A stretch of 54,498 nucleotides of DNA from UBA9619 sp964630665. Lineage in GTDB: Bacteria; Pseudomonadota; Gammaproteobacteria; Arenicellales; UBA868. Positions 9,004 through 16,632 of this stretch are shown here, in pieces (positions within the stretch are counted from its first letter, which is position 1; each line of letters begins with the position of its first letter). Made by a program: the position numbers and the translations under genes. The notes beneath the pieces were generated by a model. It made no database searches and was not told the origin of the DNA. It worked only from the letters and a program-made list of their open reading frames with translations. The stretch covers positions 1-54,498 of the forward strand of contig CAZVVN010000014.1 in the NCBI GenBank assembly GCA_964630665.1. The letters run 5' to 3'.

Positions 9004-10008
9004 TCAGGCGGTTTTCCGATCCGCGCGGCGCTGCCGCAGTTTGATCGCTTGTTCCCTGTCGGGTGTGACCAGTGCCAGGGCGATGATCATCACGACCAGG
9101 GACAGCCAGACCCAGACAGAGTGACTGTCGTTAAAGATCAGAATACCCCACATCACCCCAGCGAGTGTCACCACGTAAGCGGTCTGGCTGGCGAATACAG
9201 GGCCCGCGTAAGAGACGAGGTAAAGAAAAAGACCGTAAGCCGTTACCCCGATCATGGCCATACCCAAAATTGCCCACTGTGGTCTACCCCAGGGCAAGAT
9301 CAGCGGCTCAAAAGTGCCGGTAATCAGGACCAGCGGTGTCATGATGATCGAGGCCACAAGAAACATGCCGCCGACGATGCTGTACACAGGGATATCCGGG
9401 GGCATCCGCACCGCAATGATCAGGTTTTCAACCGTGTAGCACAGCGCAGAGCCAATGGCGAGCAGCACCCAAGGTACGGCTGAACGGTCGGGCAGACTTT
9501 CGCTCGGAGCGATCAGCAGTACGATGGAGACAACACCGAGCACGACACCCAGCATCCGTATTGCCGAAAGTCGTTCAATGCGAAGGGCAGCAGCAGCCAG
9601 AAAGGTCATCAGGGGGACGGTTGCGACGGTAATCGACAGTACACCCGGCGACAGTCGAGATGCAGCGTAGAAGTAAGCAGTCCCGGGGATCACGGAGCCG
9701 ACTATTCCGCAGATTATGCAAATGGTGATCACGTCACGTCGTAGGGGGAGAGGGCGTTTAAACAAAATGCCGCCCGTCACCAGGACAGTTGCACCGATAA
9801 GGCAGCACCAGAAATTGATCCCAATGGGGTGTGCGCCACCTTCGGTGGCCATTTTGGCAAGCGAAAATGAGAGTCCCCAGAGAACGCCCATGAAAAGAAG
9901 CAGGAACCAGGCCCGGCCGCTCCGGTGGACCGTTGCTGTTCCGGTGACCCCTCCTGGGTTGCTCTGATTAGGGTCAACAGCTTCGGGACCGGCATCTTGG
10001 TTTTGCAT
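9004..10008 (-). CDS. EamA/DMT-family transporter
   Basis: A 334-residue membrane protein with ten predicted helices in two EamA repeats. The first repeat starts near residue 30 (AWFLLLFMGVLWGLSFSLAK) and the second near residue 175 (WVLLAIGSALCYTVENLI). A polar N-terminal tail of about 28 residues precedes the first helix, and a basic tail (LRQRRADRK) follows the last. The conserved A-Y-V-V-T-L-A-G-V-M-W-G segment near helix 9 is present. It ends 32 bases from the VOC-cupin gene, with which it is convergent. Substrate unknown; exporter of a small metabolite is the family expectation. Confidence 0.88.
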   Translation of the reverse strand: MQNQDAGPEAVDPNQSNPGGVTGTATVHRSGRAWFLLLFMGVLWGLSFSLAKMATEGGAHPIGINFWCCLIGATVLVTGGILFKRPLPLRRDVITICIICGIVGSVIPGTAYFYAASRLSPGVLSITVATVPLMTFLAAAALRIERLSAIRMLGVVLGVVSIVLLIAPSESLPDRSAVPWVLLAIGSALCYTVENLIIAVRMPPDIPVYSIVGGMFLVASIIMTPLVLITGTFEPLILPWGRPQWAILGMAMIGVTAYGLFLYLVSYAGPVFASQTAYVVTLAGVMWGILIFNDSHSVWVWLSLVVMIIALALVTPDREQAIKLRQRRADRKTA

Positions 10009-10082
10009 GGCCTTGGGCGCGTTTCAGGGTGCGGTACCCGTGCGGTCTAATCCAATTCAGGCGAACCCGGGATCAATTCGCC

Positions 10083-10107
10083 CTAGAATCCAGCCGCGGG
10101 ATTCTAG
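10083..10107. repeat. 9-bp perfect inverted repeat in a divergent promoter region
   Basis: CTAGAATCC at 10083-10091 and GGATTCTAG at 10099-10107 form a perfect 9-base inverted repeat around a 7-base centre. It lies in the 212-base space between the divergent DMT gene (start 10008) and the transglycosylase gene (start 10221). No T-tract follows, so a terminator is unlikely; a dimeric regulator site is the simplest reading. Confidence 0.4.
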
Positions 10108-10220
10108 CCTATGTGCTGGATAGCGGTGCGACAATATACTGTGCAATGGGCGGTTAAGGGACGGCCTTATTCGTTCTCTTGGCCGAGATGGCCTGATAAG
10201 GGCAGTCACTGCTGATTGAG

Positions 10221-10841
10221 ATGGTCTTTGTGAACGTACGCGGGCGACAGCGGCGGTGGAATCAGGGTGCCATAGTCACGATCATCGTGCTTGGTCTTGT
10301 GCATGGGTGTTCCCTGGGCCCGCCTGACTCGGTGGAAAATATTTGTCACCTTTTCCGGGATCGCCCCGAATGGCAAGCGGCTGTGATCAGGGCCTGGGCG
10401 CGCTGGGGTGTACCACCGGAGGTCACGATCTCATTCGTGTACCAGGAATCATCATTCAGGTCGCACGCCCGCCCGCCACGGAAAAAGCTGCTGTCGATCA
10501 TTCCCTGGAAGCGACCCAGCACGGCATACGGTTACGCCCAGGCGATCGACGCGACCTGGCAGCGTTATACAGAGGCCGTGGGCGATTCATCCGCCGACAG
10601 AACAGATTTCGCCGCTGCGACAGATTTTATTGGCTGGTACAACCATCAGTCCTACACGGGTCTTGGGATAGACAAAAAAGACGCCCGCGCGTCGTATCTC
10701 GCCTACCACGAGGGTCACGATGGCTACCGGATCCGAACCTACCTGGCCAAACCGTGGCTGCTTCGGGTTGCCGGGGAAGTTGCAGCTCGTGCAGACCGTT
10801 ATCGCAGCCAGCTCGGCGAGTGTCCTTTGCCTTCCGAATGA
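10221..10841 (+). CDS. Transglycosylase SLT-domain lipoprotein
   Basis: A 206-residue predicted outer-membrane lipoprotein. After the basic start (RGRQRRWNQ) comes a hydrophobic segment ending in the lipobox LVHGC, with C30 as the lipid-attached residue. The catalytic domain has the glutamate E76 in VYQESSFRSHARPP, followed by STAYGYAQAIDATW and the loop FIGWYNHQSY; this E-S-S-F pattern is that of lytic transglycosylases that cleave peptidoglycan to anhydro-muropeptides. The length matches the short COG4764-like group rather than the larger MltC or Slt proteins. It acts in the periplasm. About 100 bases separate it from the downstream MscS gene on the same strand, so shared transcription is possible. 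Confidence 0.87.
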   Translation: MVFVNVRGRQRRWNQGAIVTIIVLGLVHGCSLGPPDSVENICHLFRDRPEWQAAVIRAWARWGVPPEVTISFVYQESSFRSHARPPRKKLLSIIPWKRPSTAYGYAQAIDATWQRYTEAVGDSSADRTDFAAATDFIGWYNHQSYTGLGIDKKDARASYLAYHEGHDGYRIRTYLAKPWLLRVAGEVAARADRYRSQLGECPLPSE

Positions 10842-10939
10842 GATCGTCCGGCCCTGACCGCGGTGTCGAACAGAGTTATCCTTAACGCACTACGCTGCCT
10901 GTTGACCCATGCGGTCTTCCAGCGCATACAATAAAGGTC

Positions 10940-11851
10940 ATGGTCCGAGAACACCTCACTAAAATGATTGAACACCTGGCTGACTATGGGCTCGAGATGG
11001 TCGGGGCGATTGCCATTCTGCTGATTGGCTGGTGGTTCTCGGGGCGCGCGCACGATCTAGTTTTGCGGGCACTCAACCGGCTACCGCGCGTCGATGACAC
11101 CTTAAAACCGTTCCTGTCGTCGCTGGTCCGTTATTTCATCATCGTCGTTACGCTGGTTGCGGTACTCGCAGAGTTCGGTGTCCAGACCACCTCAATCATC
11201 GCCGTGCTGGGCGCCGCGGGACTCGCCATCGGCCTGGCGCTGCAGGGCACGCTGCAGAACATCGCAGCCGGAATCATGTTGTTGCTGTTACGCCCGTTCC
11301 GGGTCGGCGATTACATAGATGCAGAAGGCATTGCGGGTACGGTCAATGTCATTGGCCTCTTCACTACGGACATGACGACCTTTGACGGTATTTACCGTTC
11401 GGTTCCAAATTCAGAACTGTGGAATCGCAATATCCTCAACTACAGTCGCAACCCGACCCGGCGTCTCGATCTCCCGGTCGGCATTTCCTACGAAGATGAC
11501 GTGGAGCAGGCCCTGGCGCTGTTGCTGGAACACCTCGGTCAGGACGAGCGGGTCCTGCCGGATCCTGAGCCGCAGGTACTGGTCACCGGCCTGGGCGATT
11601 CGTCCGTCGATCTGACCCTGCGCTGCTGGGCCAACCGGACGGATTTCTGGTCGCTGCGGTTTGACCTGACCCGCAACGTCAAGCTGTGGCTAGATGCTGC
11701 CGGGATCGGCATCCCGTTCCCACAACGCGATGTGCATTTGTATCAGGCATCCTCAACCCCCGGGACGGGTGATTCTAAACAGGCTCCGATCAGTACGACC
11801 AAGAAGGTCACCAGCGGAACCTTGGGGCCTGATCACGAGGAATCAGAATAA
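10940..11851 (+). CDS. Small-conductance mechanosensitive channel, MscS family
   Basis: A 303-residue MscS-type channel. The three N-terminal helices span roughly residues 17-37, 58-80 and 86-118; the third has the glycine/alanine-rich pore pattern AAGLAIGLALQGTLQNIAAG, and continues to LRPFRVGDYI, the start of the beta domain. FDGIYRSVPNSELWN and the ISYEDDVEQAL segment correspond to the middle and C-terminal alpha/beta cage. The last 35 residues are polar and variable. It should open under membrane tension and release solutes during osmotic downshock. Size is close to the 286-residue E. coli protein. The ribosome site (AAAGG) is modest. Confident family call; which solutes matter is not shown. 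Confidence 0.93.
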   Translation: MVREHLTKMIEHLADYGLEMVGAIAILLIGWWFSGRAHDLVLRALNRLPRVDDTLKPFLSSLVRYFIIVVTLVAVLAEFGVQTTSIIAVLGAAGLAIGLALQGTLQNIAAGIMLLLLRPFRVGDYIDAEGIAGTVNVIGLFTTDMTTFDGIYRSVPNSELWNRNILNYSRNPTRRLDLPVGISYEDDVEQALALLLEHLGQDERVLPDPEPQVLVTGLGDSSVDLTLRCWANRTDFWSLRFDLTRNVKLWLDAAGIGIPFPQRDVHLYQASSTPGTGDSKQAPISTTKKVTSGTLGPDHEESE

Positions 11852-12030
11852 GAATAAGAAAACCCGAACTGTCGATCGTGAGCAGCGTTGCCAGCGCAGC
11901 AAACTATGAGCAGGGCATCTGGGTTTCAAGAAAATATTGAAGGTATCCTGACTCCTGGGCTGTCTGTTTGACTGGCAGTGAAGGCATTCGACATCCCGGA
12001 CTTGGCTTAACTTGGGGAAAACTCTAGCGA

Positions 12031-13251
12031 ATGGACACCGATAGCAACGTGCTTCGAGAAATCCCCACCGGTTCCGTGGATACCGACGTTGCCGCCGGTA
12101 TCCGGACCACCGAGCGATTTCGTTGCTTTCCACAGCGAGATGATATTTTTAATCGTGCGTTCTGGGATGATACCGTCCGCCGTCCCGAGACCATGGAGTT
12201 TTTTGACTCCTATCGAGTGGGGCCCGTATCGAGGCGGGGCGACGGCTTTACTCAGAAGGATTTCGCGCTGCGCAACGCAGCATGGGCGCTTTCCGATGAG
12301 TTCTCCAGCCGCGGTCAGCACGAGGGAATCAGGGAGGGTTTCAACGCACTGTTACAACCGACCGTCGAACCGGCCGCGAAAAAGGTCGAAGTGGATGATC
12401 CGGATGCCATGGCGGCCGAGATCAAACGGATCGCGAAGCTTTTCGGTGCCGGGATCGTGGGCATTGCACCTTATGATCCACGCTGGACCTATGCCGGGCG
12501 AGTGGACTCGAAAACCTTTGAGGCCCGGGAAACCGGGCTGCCTGATGGGATGACCTCCGTGGTCGTGCTGGGCCACGAAATGGATATCGGTATGGTTGCA
12601 ACCTATCCTTCGGCGATTGCCGGCGCAGCCACAGGGAACACTTATTCCGAAGAGGCGTCGACGCTGATCCGCCTGTCACAGTACATTCGCAATCTCGGTT
12701 GGCAAGCAGCCGGTTCCATGAACGACACGGCATTGGTGATCCCCTACGCACTGCAGGCCGGTCTCGGGGAGTACGCCCGCAACCAGTTGGTAATCACTCC
12801 GGAGTTCGGTCCCCGGGTCCGTTTTTCCAAAGTATTCACCGACCTGCCGCTGGCACACGATGGCCCGCGAATGCTCGGAGTGCGGGCATTCTGCGAGGTC
12901 TGCACGCGATGCACCGATGCCTGTCCAGTCAAGGCACTGCCCAGTGGGCCACCAACCGAAGAAAGACCCAATCGATCCGCTCTGCGTGGTGTCGTCAAGT
13001 GGACCTCCGATGCTGAGAAATGTTTCGGATTCTGGGCAGTTCTTCGCAGCGACTGTGCGATCTGTCTGCGGGTCTGTCCCTGGAACCGGGATTTCAGTAA
13101 ATGGCCCAACCGGCTGTGGCGCTGGCTCGCTGCAGGACGAGTCCGGCGTTGGTTGATCCGGCTCGAAGGGGTCATCGGGCGTGGCCAGCGTCGGCGCAGT
13201 AAGCCCTGGTGGTTGCGTTCTCAAGCAGGAGAGTCCCAATCAACCCGTTGA
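12031..13251 (+). CDS. Reductive-dehalogenase-like protein with two [4Fe-4S] clusters
   Basis: This 406-residue protein has the corrinoid/Fe-S architecture shared by reductive dehalogenases and epoxyqueuosine reductase (QueG). Near the C-terminus are two cluster motifs: C288, C291, C294 and C298 in CEVCTRCTDACPVKAL, and C331 with C342, C345 and C349 in DCAICLRVCPWNR. The middle region (residues 125-285), including IAKLFGAGIVGIAPYDPRW and SKVFTDLPLAHDGPR, corresponds to the corrinoid-type domain. There is no Tat signal and no membrane helix, so a cytoplasmic catabolic or biosynthetic role is more likely than respiration. The C-terminus is rich in Trp and Arg. A paralogue lies at 38718. QueG itself is less likely, because the second motif and N-terminus differ. 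Substrate unknown. Confidence 0.8.
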   Translation: MDTDSNVLREIPTGSVDTDVAAGIRTTERFRCFPQRDDIFNRAFWDDTVRRPETMEFFDSYRVGPVSRRGDGFTQKDFALRNAAWALSDEFSSRGQHEGIREGFNALLQPTVEPAAKKVEVDDPDAMAAEIKRIAKLFGAGIVGIAPYDPRWTYAGRVDSKTFEARETGLPDGMTSVVVLGHEMDIGMVATYPSAIAGAATGNTYSEEASTLIRLSQYIRNLGWQAAGSMNDTALVIPYALQAGLGEYARNQLVITPEFGPRVRFSKVFTDLPLAHDGPRMLGVRAFCEVCTRCTDACPVKALPSGPPTEERPNRSALRGVVKWTSDAEKCFGFWAVLRSDCAICLRVCPWNRDFSKWPNRLWRWLAAGRVRRWLIRLEGVIGRGQRRRSKPWWLRSQAGESQSTR

Positions 13252-13345
13252 CCGTGCCACCTGCTACGCTATGAAATCAATTTTCACAGCAAGCAGTAGG
13301 CTGTTCTCCCCAAAGCTGGCGCTGTGTGGTCGGGTACTATCCTAA

Positions 13346-14254
13346 GTGACTGATCGGTTTCCTTTGCATCGCCAGCAGTTCTGGGCTGGCAGCATTGCCG
13401 CACTGGCTTCTGCGATCTTGTTTGCTTCGAACGTGGTTTTCTCCAGGGTCGCCTATGATTACGGCGCCAATCTGCATGCGCTGAATCTTGTCCGCACGCT
13501 GACGTTTCTCTGCTGCCTTGTCGTGGTGGTGTTTGCGACTGGCTCAAGTGCAAAGATGAAACGGGCAGAAATGCTGCGCTGTCTTTGGCTCGGCGTCCTA
13601 CTGTGTGCCGAGATGTACCTGCTGCTGGCGTCGATTCTGTTTATCCCGGTCGCGCTCGCGATCCTGGTTTTTTACAGCTATCCGTTGATGATCGCTTTGT
13701 GGGCGTGGGTTGTCGGCAAAAGTTCGTTCTCTCCGCTGGTTTTCGTGGTCATGCTGGTGGCTTTCTCCGGCCTGGTCATCACGTTGACCGGCAGTGATCT
13801 GCTATCGGTCGGCTGGCGGGGGTGGGCCGGGATCGGCCTGGCTGTCTTTGCCGCGTTGTGCTTGGCGGCGTTGTTGATTTTGAGTGAGCAAGTTCTGCAA
13901 AGACAGCATGTCCACCTGATGATGTTCTATATGTTGCTCAGCGCCACCGGCATTGTTCTGGCCATCTCCATGACCATGGCCGACCTCCACTGGCCGGAAT
14001 CGTCACCTGGCTGGCTGGCGCTCAGTGCGAGTGCGGGCCTTTACGTGGGCGCGACGTTTCTACTCTTCCGGGCCGTAGATCTGGTGGGTTCGCTACAGAC
14101 CGCCATCATCGACAATACCTCGCCGGTCTGGGCGATTATCCTTGGATTCATCGTGTTGTCGCAGTGGCTCAGCACCCGCGAGGTGGCTGGCGCTCTCGTC
14201 ACAGTGGGCGCGGTCATGCTGCTGCAGTGGCTGCGTCGGCCCAAACCGGCTTGA
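13346..14254 (+). CDS. EamA/DMT-family transporter
   Basis: A 302-residue membrane protein with ten predicted helices. The first begins at about residue 13 (GSIAALASAILFASNVVFSR) and the loop LHALNLVRTLTF follows. The second EamA repeat begins near residue 153 (WAGIGLAVFAALCLAALLI). The late SLQTAIIDNTSPVWAIILGF is the conserved helix 9 region. Translation starts at GTG. It is convergent with the small gene at 14263, from which it is separated by only eight bases. Family assignment is secure, substrate is not. Confidence 0.88.
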   Translation: MTDRFPLHRQQFWAGSIAALASAILFASNVVFSRVAYDYGANLHALNLVRTLTFLCCLVVVVFATGSSAKMKRAEMLRCLWLGVLLCAEMYLLLASILFIPVALAILVFYSYPLMIALWAWVVGKSSFSPLVFVVMLVAFSGLVITLTGSDLLSVGWRGWAGIGLAVFAALCLAALLILSEQVLQRQHVHLMMFYMLLSATGIVLAISMTMADLHWPESSPGWLALSASAGLYVGATFLLFRAVDLVGSLQTAIIDNTSPVWAIILGFIVLSQWLSTREVAGALVTVGAVMLLQWLRRPKPA

Positions 14255-14262
14255 GCGGCGGA

Positions 14263-14520
14263 TCAGGCGAGGTCCTGTGGCTGGGGGTCGGCCCCGTTGT
14301 CGGGCGTTCTCGCATGGGCACGCCAGGCCGCCAACAGAGCCCTGTAGCGGTAGTGCGGCATCTCCATCGTCGCCGTCCTGACAGCGTGGCGCAGCACCCG
14401 GATGTCTTTTTCTGAAAGGTGCCGAAAAACCTCCCCCGGGGCATGTCGAAAGAGGTGGGCCAGAAGGAACGCGTCGGGAATCTGGTACATCGGGGCATGG
14501 TGCCCCAGTGCCTGTCTCAA
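14263..14520 (-). CDS. Small protein of unknown function downstream of a GST gene
   Basis: This open frame follows the GST gene on the same strand after about 32 bases. It starts at TTG (14520) or, more conservatively, at an in-frame ATG near 14490, giving 75-85 residues. The readable part (MYQIPDAFLLAHLFRHAPGE, then VRTATMEMPHYRYRALLAAW) is helical, rich in His and Arg, and shows no membrane segment or metal motif. I do not recognise a family. It ends eight bases from the convergent DMT gene. It may be translationally coupled to the GST, as no separate ribosome site is obvious. It could also be a chance frame, though its placement and amino acid make-up favour a real gene. Confidence 0.45.
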   Translation of the reverse strand: MRQALGHHAPMYQIPDAFLLAHLFRHAPGEVFRHLSEKDIRVLRHAVRTATMEMPHYRYRALLAAWRAHARTPDNGADPQPQDLA

Positions 14521-14552
14521 CAGGTGAGTCCGCGCTGACGATTCCTGTGGGG

Positions 14553-15215
14553 TCAGGAACCGTTTGCTTGAAAGGTCCGGGCGATGGCGGGTTGCTTGAG
14601 CATCTCGGCGTTGTTTATCGCTATGTTCGGGTAATGCGGGGCGGTAGTTGTCCCTGATGCGGCGGACGCCGCAAGCACGCGGACCTGGATCGCCGGGTCC
14701 CAGCCAGTCAACATGTTCAGGTAGATGTCGGCACTGCTGAGCTGGTGGCCGAGGAAGAAAGGGCCCTCGACCTCGCCCAGCGAGCGGTCGATGAACGCCA
14801 TGATCAGGTCGAGTTTTTTCGACGCGCTGGAAGCCACGCCGGCTTCGCTACCAGGATCATCGGTGAAGTCGGAGGTATACAATTTACGCAGCAGGGCCTC
14901 CTGCAGGGTGTTGGTGAGGTACACCATCCACTGCAGGTAGCGGGACCGGTCCGGATGGTCGGGCGCCGGGCTCAGGCCGGATTCGGGATGCTTGTCGGCC
15001 AGGTAAATGCAGATCGCAGCCGACTCGATCATCACCTGGCCGTCAAAGACCAAAGTCGGGATTCGGCCGTGAGGATTCAGCTTGAGGTATTCAGGGTCTC
15101 GCTCGGTGTCGGCAGAGATGTCGACTTCAATCAGTTCGTAAGGAACACCAGCGACTTCGAGCACACACTGTGGTGAGAGGCTGGCGGCACCCAGTGAGCC
15201 ATAGAGTTGATACAT
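14553..15215 (-). CDS. Glutathione S-transferase family protein
   Basis: A 220-residue cytosolic GST. The N-terminal thioredoxin-like domain begins MYQLYGSLGAASLSPQ, and contains LKLNPHGRIPTLVFDG (the cis-proline loop, about residues 46-61) and MIESAAICIYLADK (the E-S pair that binds the glutathione gamma-glutamyl group). The helical C-terminal domain contains FFLGHQLSSADIYLNML, with the capping box S-x-x-D. An AAGGA ribosome site precedes the ATG. Members conjugate glutathione to electrophiles or isomerise and dehalogenate substrates. The next gene on the strand is the small 75-85-residue protein. A second, distant GST is at 42432. Confidence 0.9.
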   Translation of the reverse strand: MYQLYGSLGAASLSPQCVLEVAGVPYELIEVDISADTERDPEYLKLNPHGRIPTLVFDGQVMIESAAICIYLADKHPESGLSPAPDHPDRSRYLQWMVYLTNTLQEALLRKLYTSDFTDDPGSEAGVASSASKKLDLIMAFIDRSLGEVEGPFFLGHQLSSADIYLNMLTGWDPAIQVRVLAASAASGTTTAPHYPNIAINNAEMLKQPAIARTFQANGS

Positions 15216-15359
15216 GGGGATTGGTCCTTCAGTCGATGTCCTGCCCGGGCGGTGCCGGGCTGTGTTACAAATGAGTCTAGCGATCGAATCCGTTCGGGGC
15301 CAGCGGATAGTGTCAGCCAGGCAGGCTGTAACACTGTTTATCAGTTGCGTCGGGCCGGA

Positions 15360-15962
15360 TCAGTCAAGCATCGGTTCCAGCACTGGCCAGATATTGTCGA
15401 GGATGACCGGTTGGCCCTTCACAGACGGATGTATGCGATCGCGCAGCATCAGGCCGGGTTGATCGTGTACACCTTCGAGAATGAAGGGCAGGAAACTCAG
15501 GTCATTTTGATCGGCCAGGTTCTGAAAAACTTCTGTGAAGAGCCTTCTATAGTCTTTAGGATAGTTTGTGGGCAGTTCTACGCCCGCCAGTAGAATCTGT
15601 GCTTTGCCGGCCTGGATCGTGTCAATAATGAGTTTGAGATTCTGATAAATGACCGGGATGGGAAAGACCCGCAGGCCATCGTTGGCGCCCAGTTCGAGAA
15701 TCACGATCTCAGGATGTTCTTCTTCCATGAGGACAGGGATTCGCGCGAGGCCGCCGGCGGTGGTCCGACCAGATTCGCTTTTGTTGATGACGCGATAGAG
15801 CGGGTGCTTTTGCGATAATCGCATACTCAGTAGTTCGGGCCAGCTTTTCTCCAGCGGAATCTGATACGCATCACTGAGACTGTCGCCCAGAATCAGGATG
15901 TTGCCCGCGTAAAGCTTGACCGGCAGACAGGTCAACACAAGCGCAAGGATCAGACGGAACAT
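15360..15962 (-). CDS. tesA: SGNH lipase/arylesterase, TesA-like
   Basis: A 200-residue periplasmic serine hydrolase resembling E. coli TesA (thioesterase I / lysophospholipase L1). Residues 1-19 are a signal peptide (MFRLILALVLTCLPVKLYA), after which block I gives the nucleophile S28 in GDSLSDAY. The oxyanion-hole asparagine is in LELGANDGLR, and block V has the D-x-x-H pair in RDRIHPSVKG. I chose the ATG at 15962 because it places the signal peptide at the N-terminus; the in-frame ATG at 15971 is also possible, and a longer upstream extension would bury it. It is divergent from ybbA, as in E. coli, and the two start codons overlap by two bases. Confidence 0.9.
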   Translation of the reverse strand: MFRLILALVLTCLPVKLYAGNILILGDSLSDAYQIPLEKSWPELLSMRLSQKHPLYRVINKSESGRTTAGGLARIPVLMEEEHPEIVILELGANDGLRVFPIPVIYQNLKLIIDTIQAGKAQILLAGVELPTNYPKDYRRLFTEVFQNLADQNDLSFLPFILEGVHDQPGLMLRDRIHPSVKGQPVILDNIWPVLEPMLD

Positions 15963-16632
15963 GATGCCCATTCTCACAGCGAAGAAGCTCTCCCGGCAAG
16001 TCCAGACCCCGGACGGACCCCTGACGATTCTCGACCAGGTGGATCTGGCGATCATGCCCGGGGAAGTGGTCGCTATCACCGGACCGTCCGGTTCCGGTAA
16101 GTCGACACTGATCGGATTGCTCGCGGGCCTGGAGACACCGACCAGCGGTTCCGTGTGTCTTCTGGGTCAGGAACTCTCGCTACTGACGGAAGATCAGAAA
16201 GCGGCGCTGCGGGCCGGCAACGTGGGTTTCGTGTTCCAGGCTTTTCACTTGATTAAGGGTCTGACTGCTGTGGAGAACGTCGAACTGGCGCTGGAGTTGG
16301 CCGACTCGAAGGATCAGCGTCAGAACGCTCGACACCTACTGGAGCAGGTCGGGCTCGGTGCCAGACTGAAGCACTACCCGGCACAGCTTTCCGGCGGTGA
16401 GCAGCAGCGCGTCGCCCTGGCCCGGGCTTTTGCCGTACACCCCGGCGTGCTGTTCGCCGACGAACCGACTGGTAACCTTGATGCGTCAAACAGTGAGATC
16501 GTGGCGGATCTGTTCTTTGATCTGCGCCGCCGCTACGGAAGCGCTTTGCTGCTGGTGACCCATGATCCTGCACTGGCGGGGCGCTGCGATCGGATTCTGA
16601 CACTGGGTGCGGGTGGAAGGTTGCAGTCGTGA
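15961..16632 (+). CDS. ybbA: ABC transporter ATP-binding protein, YbbA/LolD-like
   Basis: A 223-residue ABC ATPase. Walker A is GPSGSGKST (residues 41-49), the signature is LSGGEQQR (143-150), and Walker B with the catalytic glutamate is VLFADEPTGNLD (163-174); the switch histidine is in LLVTHDPALAG. The DEPTGNLD form is typical of the MacB/LolD/YbbA group that powers FtsX-type permeases. The start at 15961 fits the domain start; upstream frame to 15916 lies inside tesA's signal region. It overlaps the permease gene by four bases, so the pair is translationally coupled. It probably binds ATP on the cytoplasmic face of the YbbP permease. Confidence 0.92.
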   Translation: MMPILTAKKLSRQVQTPDGPLTILDQVDLAIMPGEVVAITGPSGSGKSTLIGLLAGLETPTSGSVCLLGQELSLLTEDQKAALRAGNVGFVFQAFHLIKGLTAVENVELALELADSKDQRQNARHLLEQVGLGARLKHYPAQLSGGEQQRVALARAFAVHPGVLFADEPTGNLDASNSEIVADLFFDLRRRYGSALLLVTHDPALAGRCDRILTLGAGGRLQS

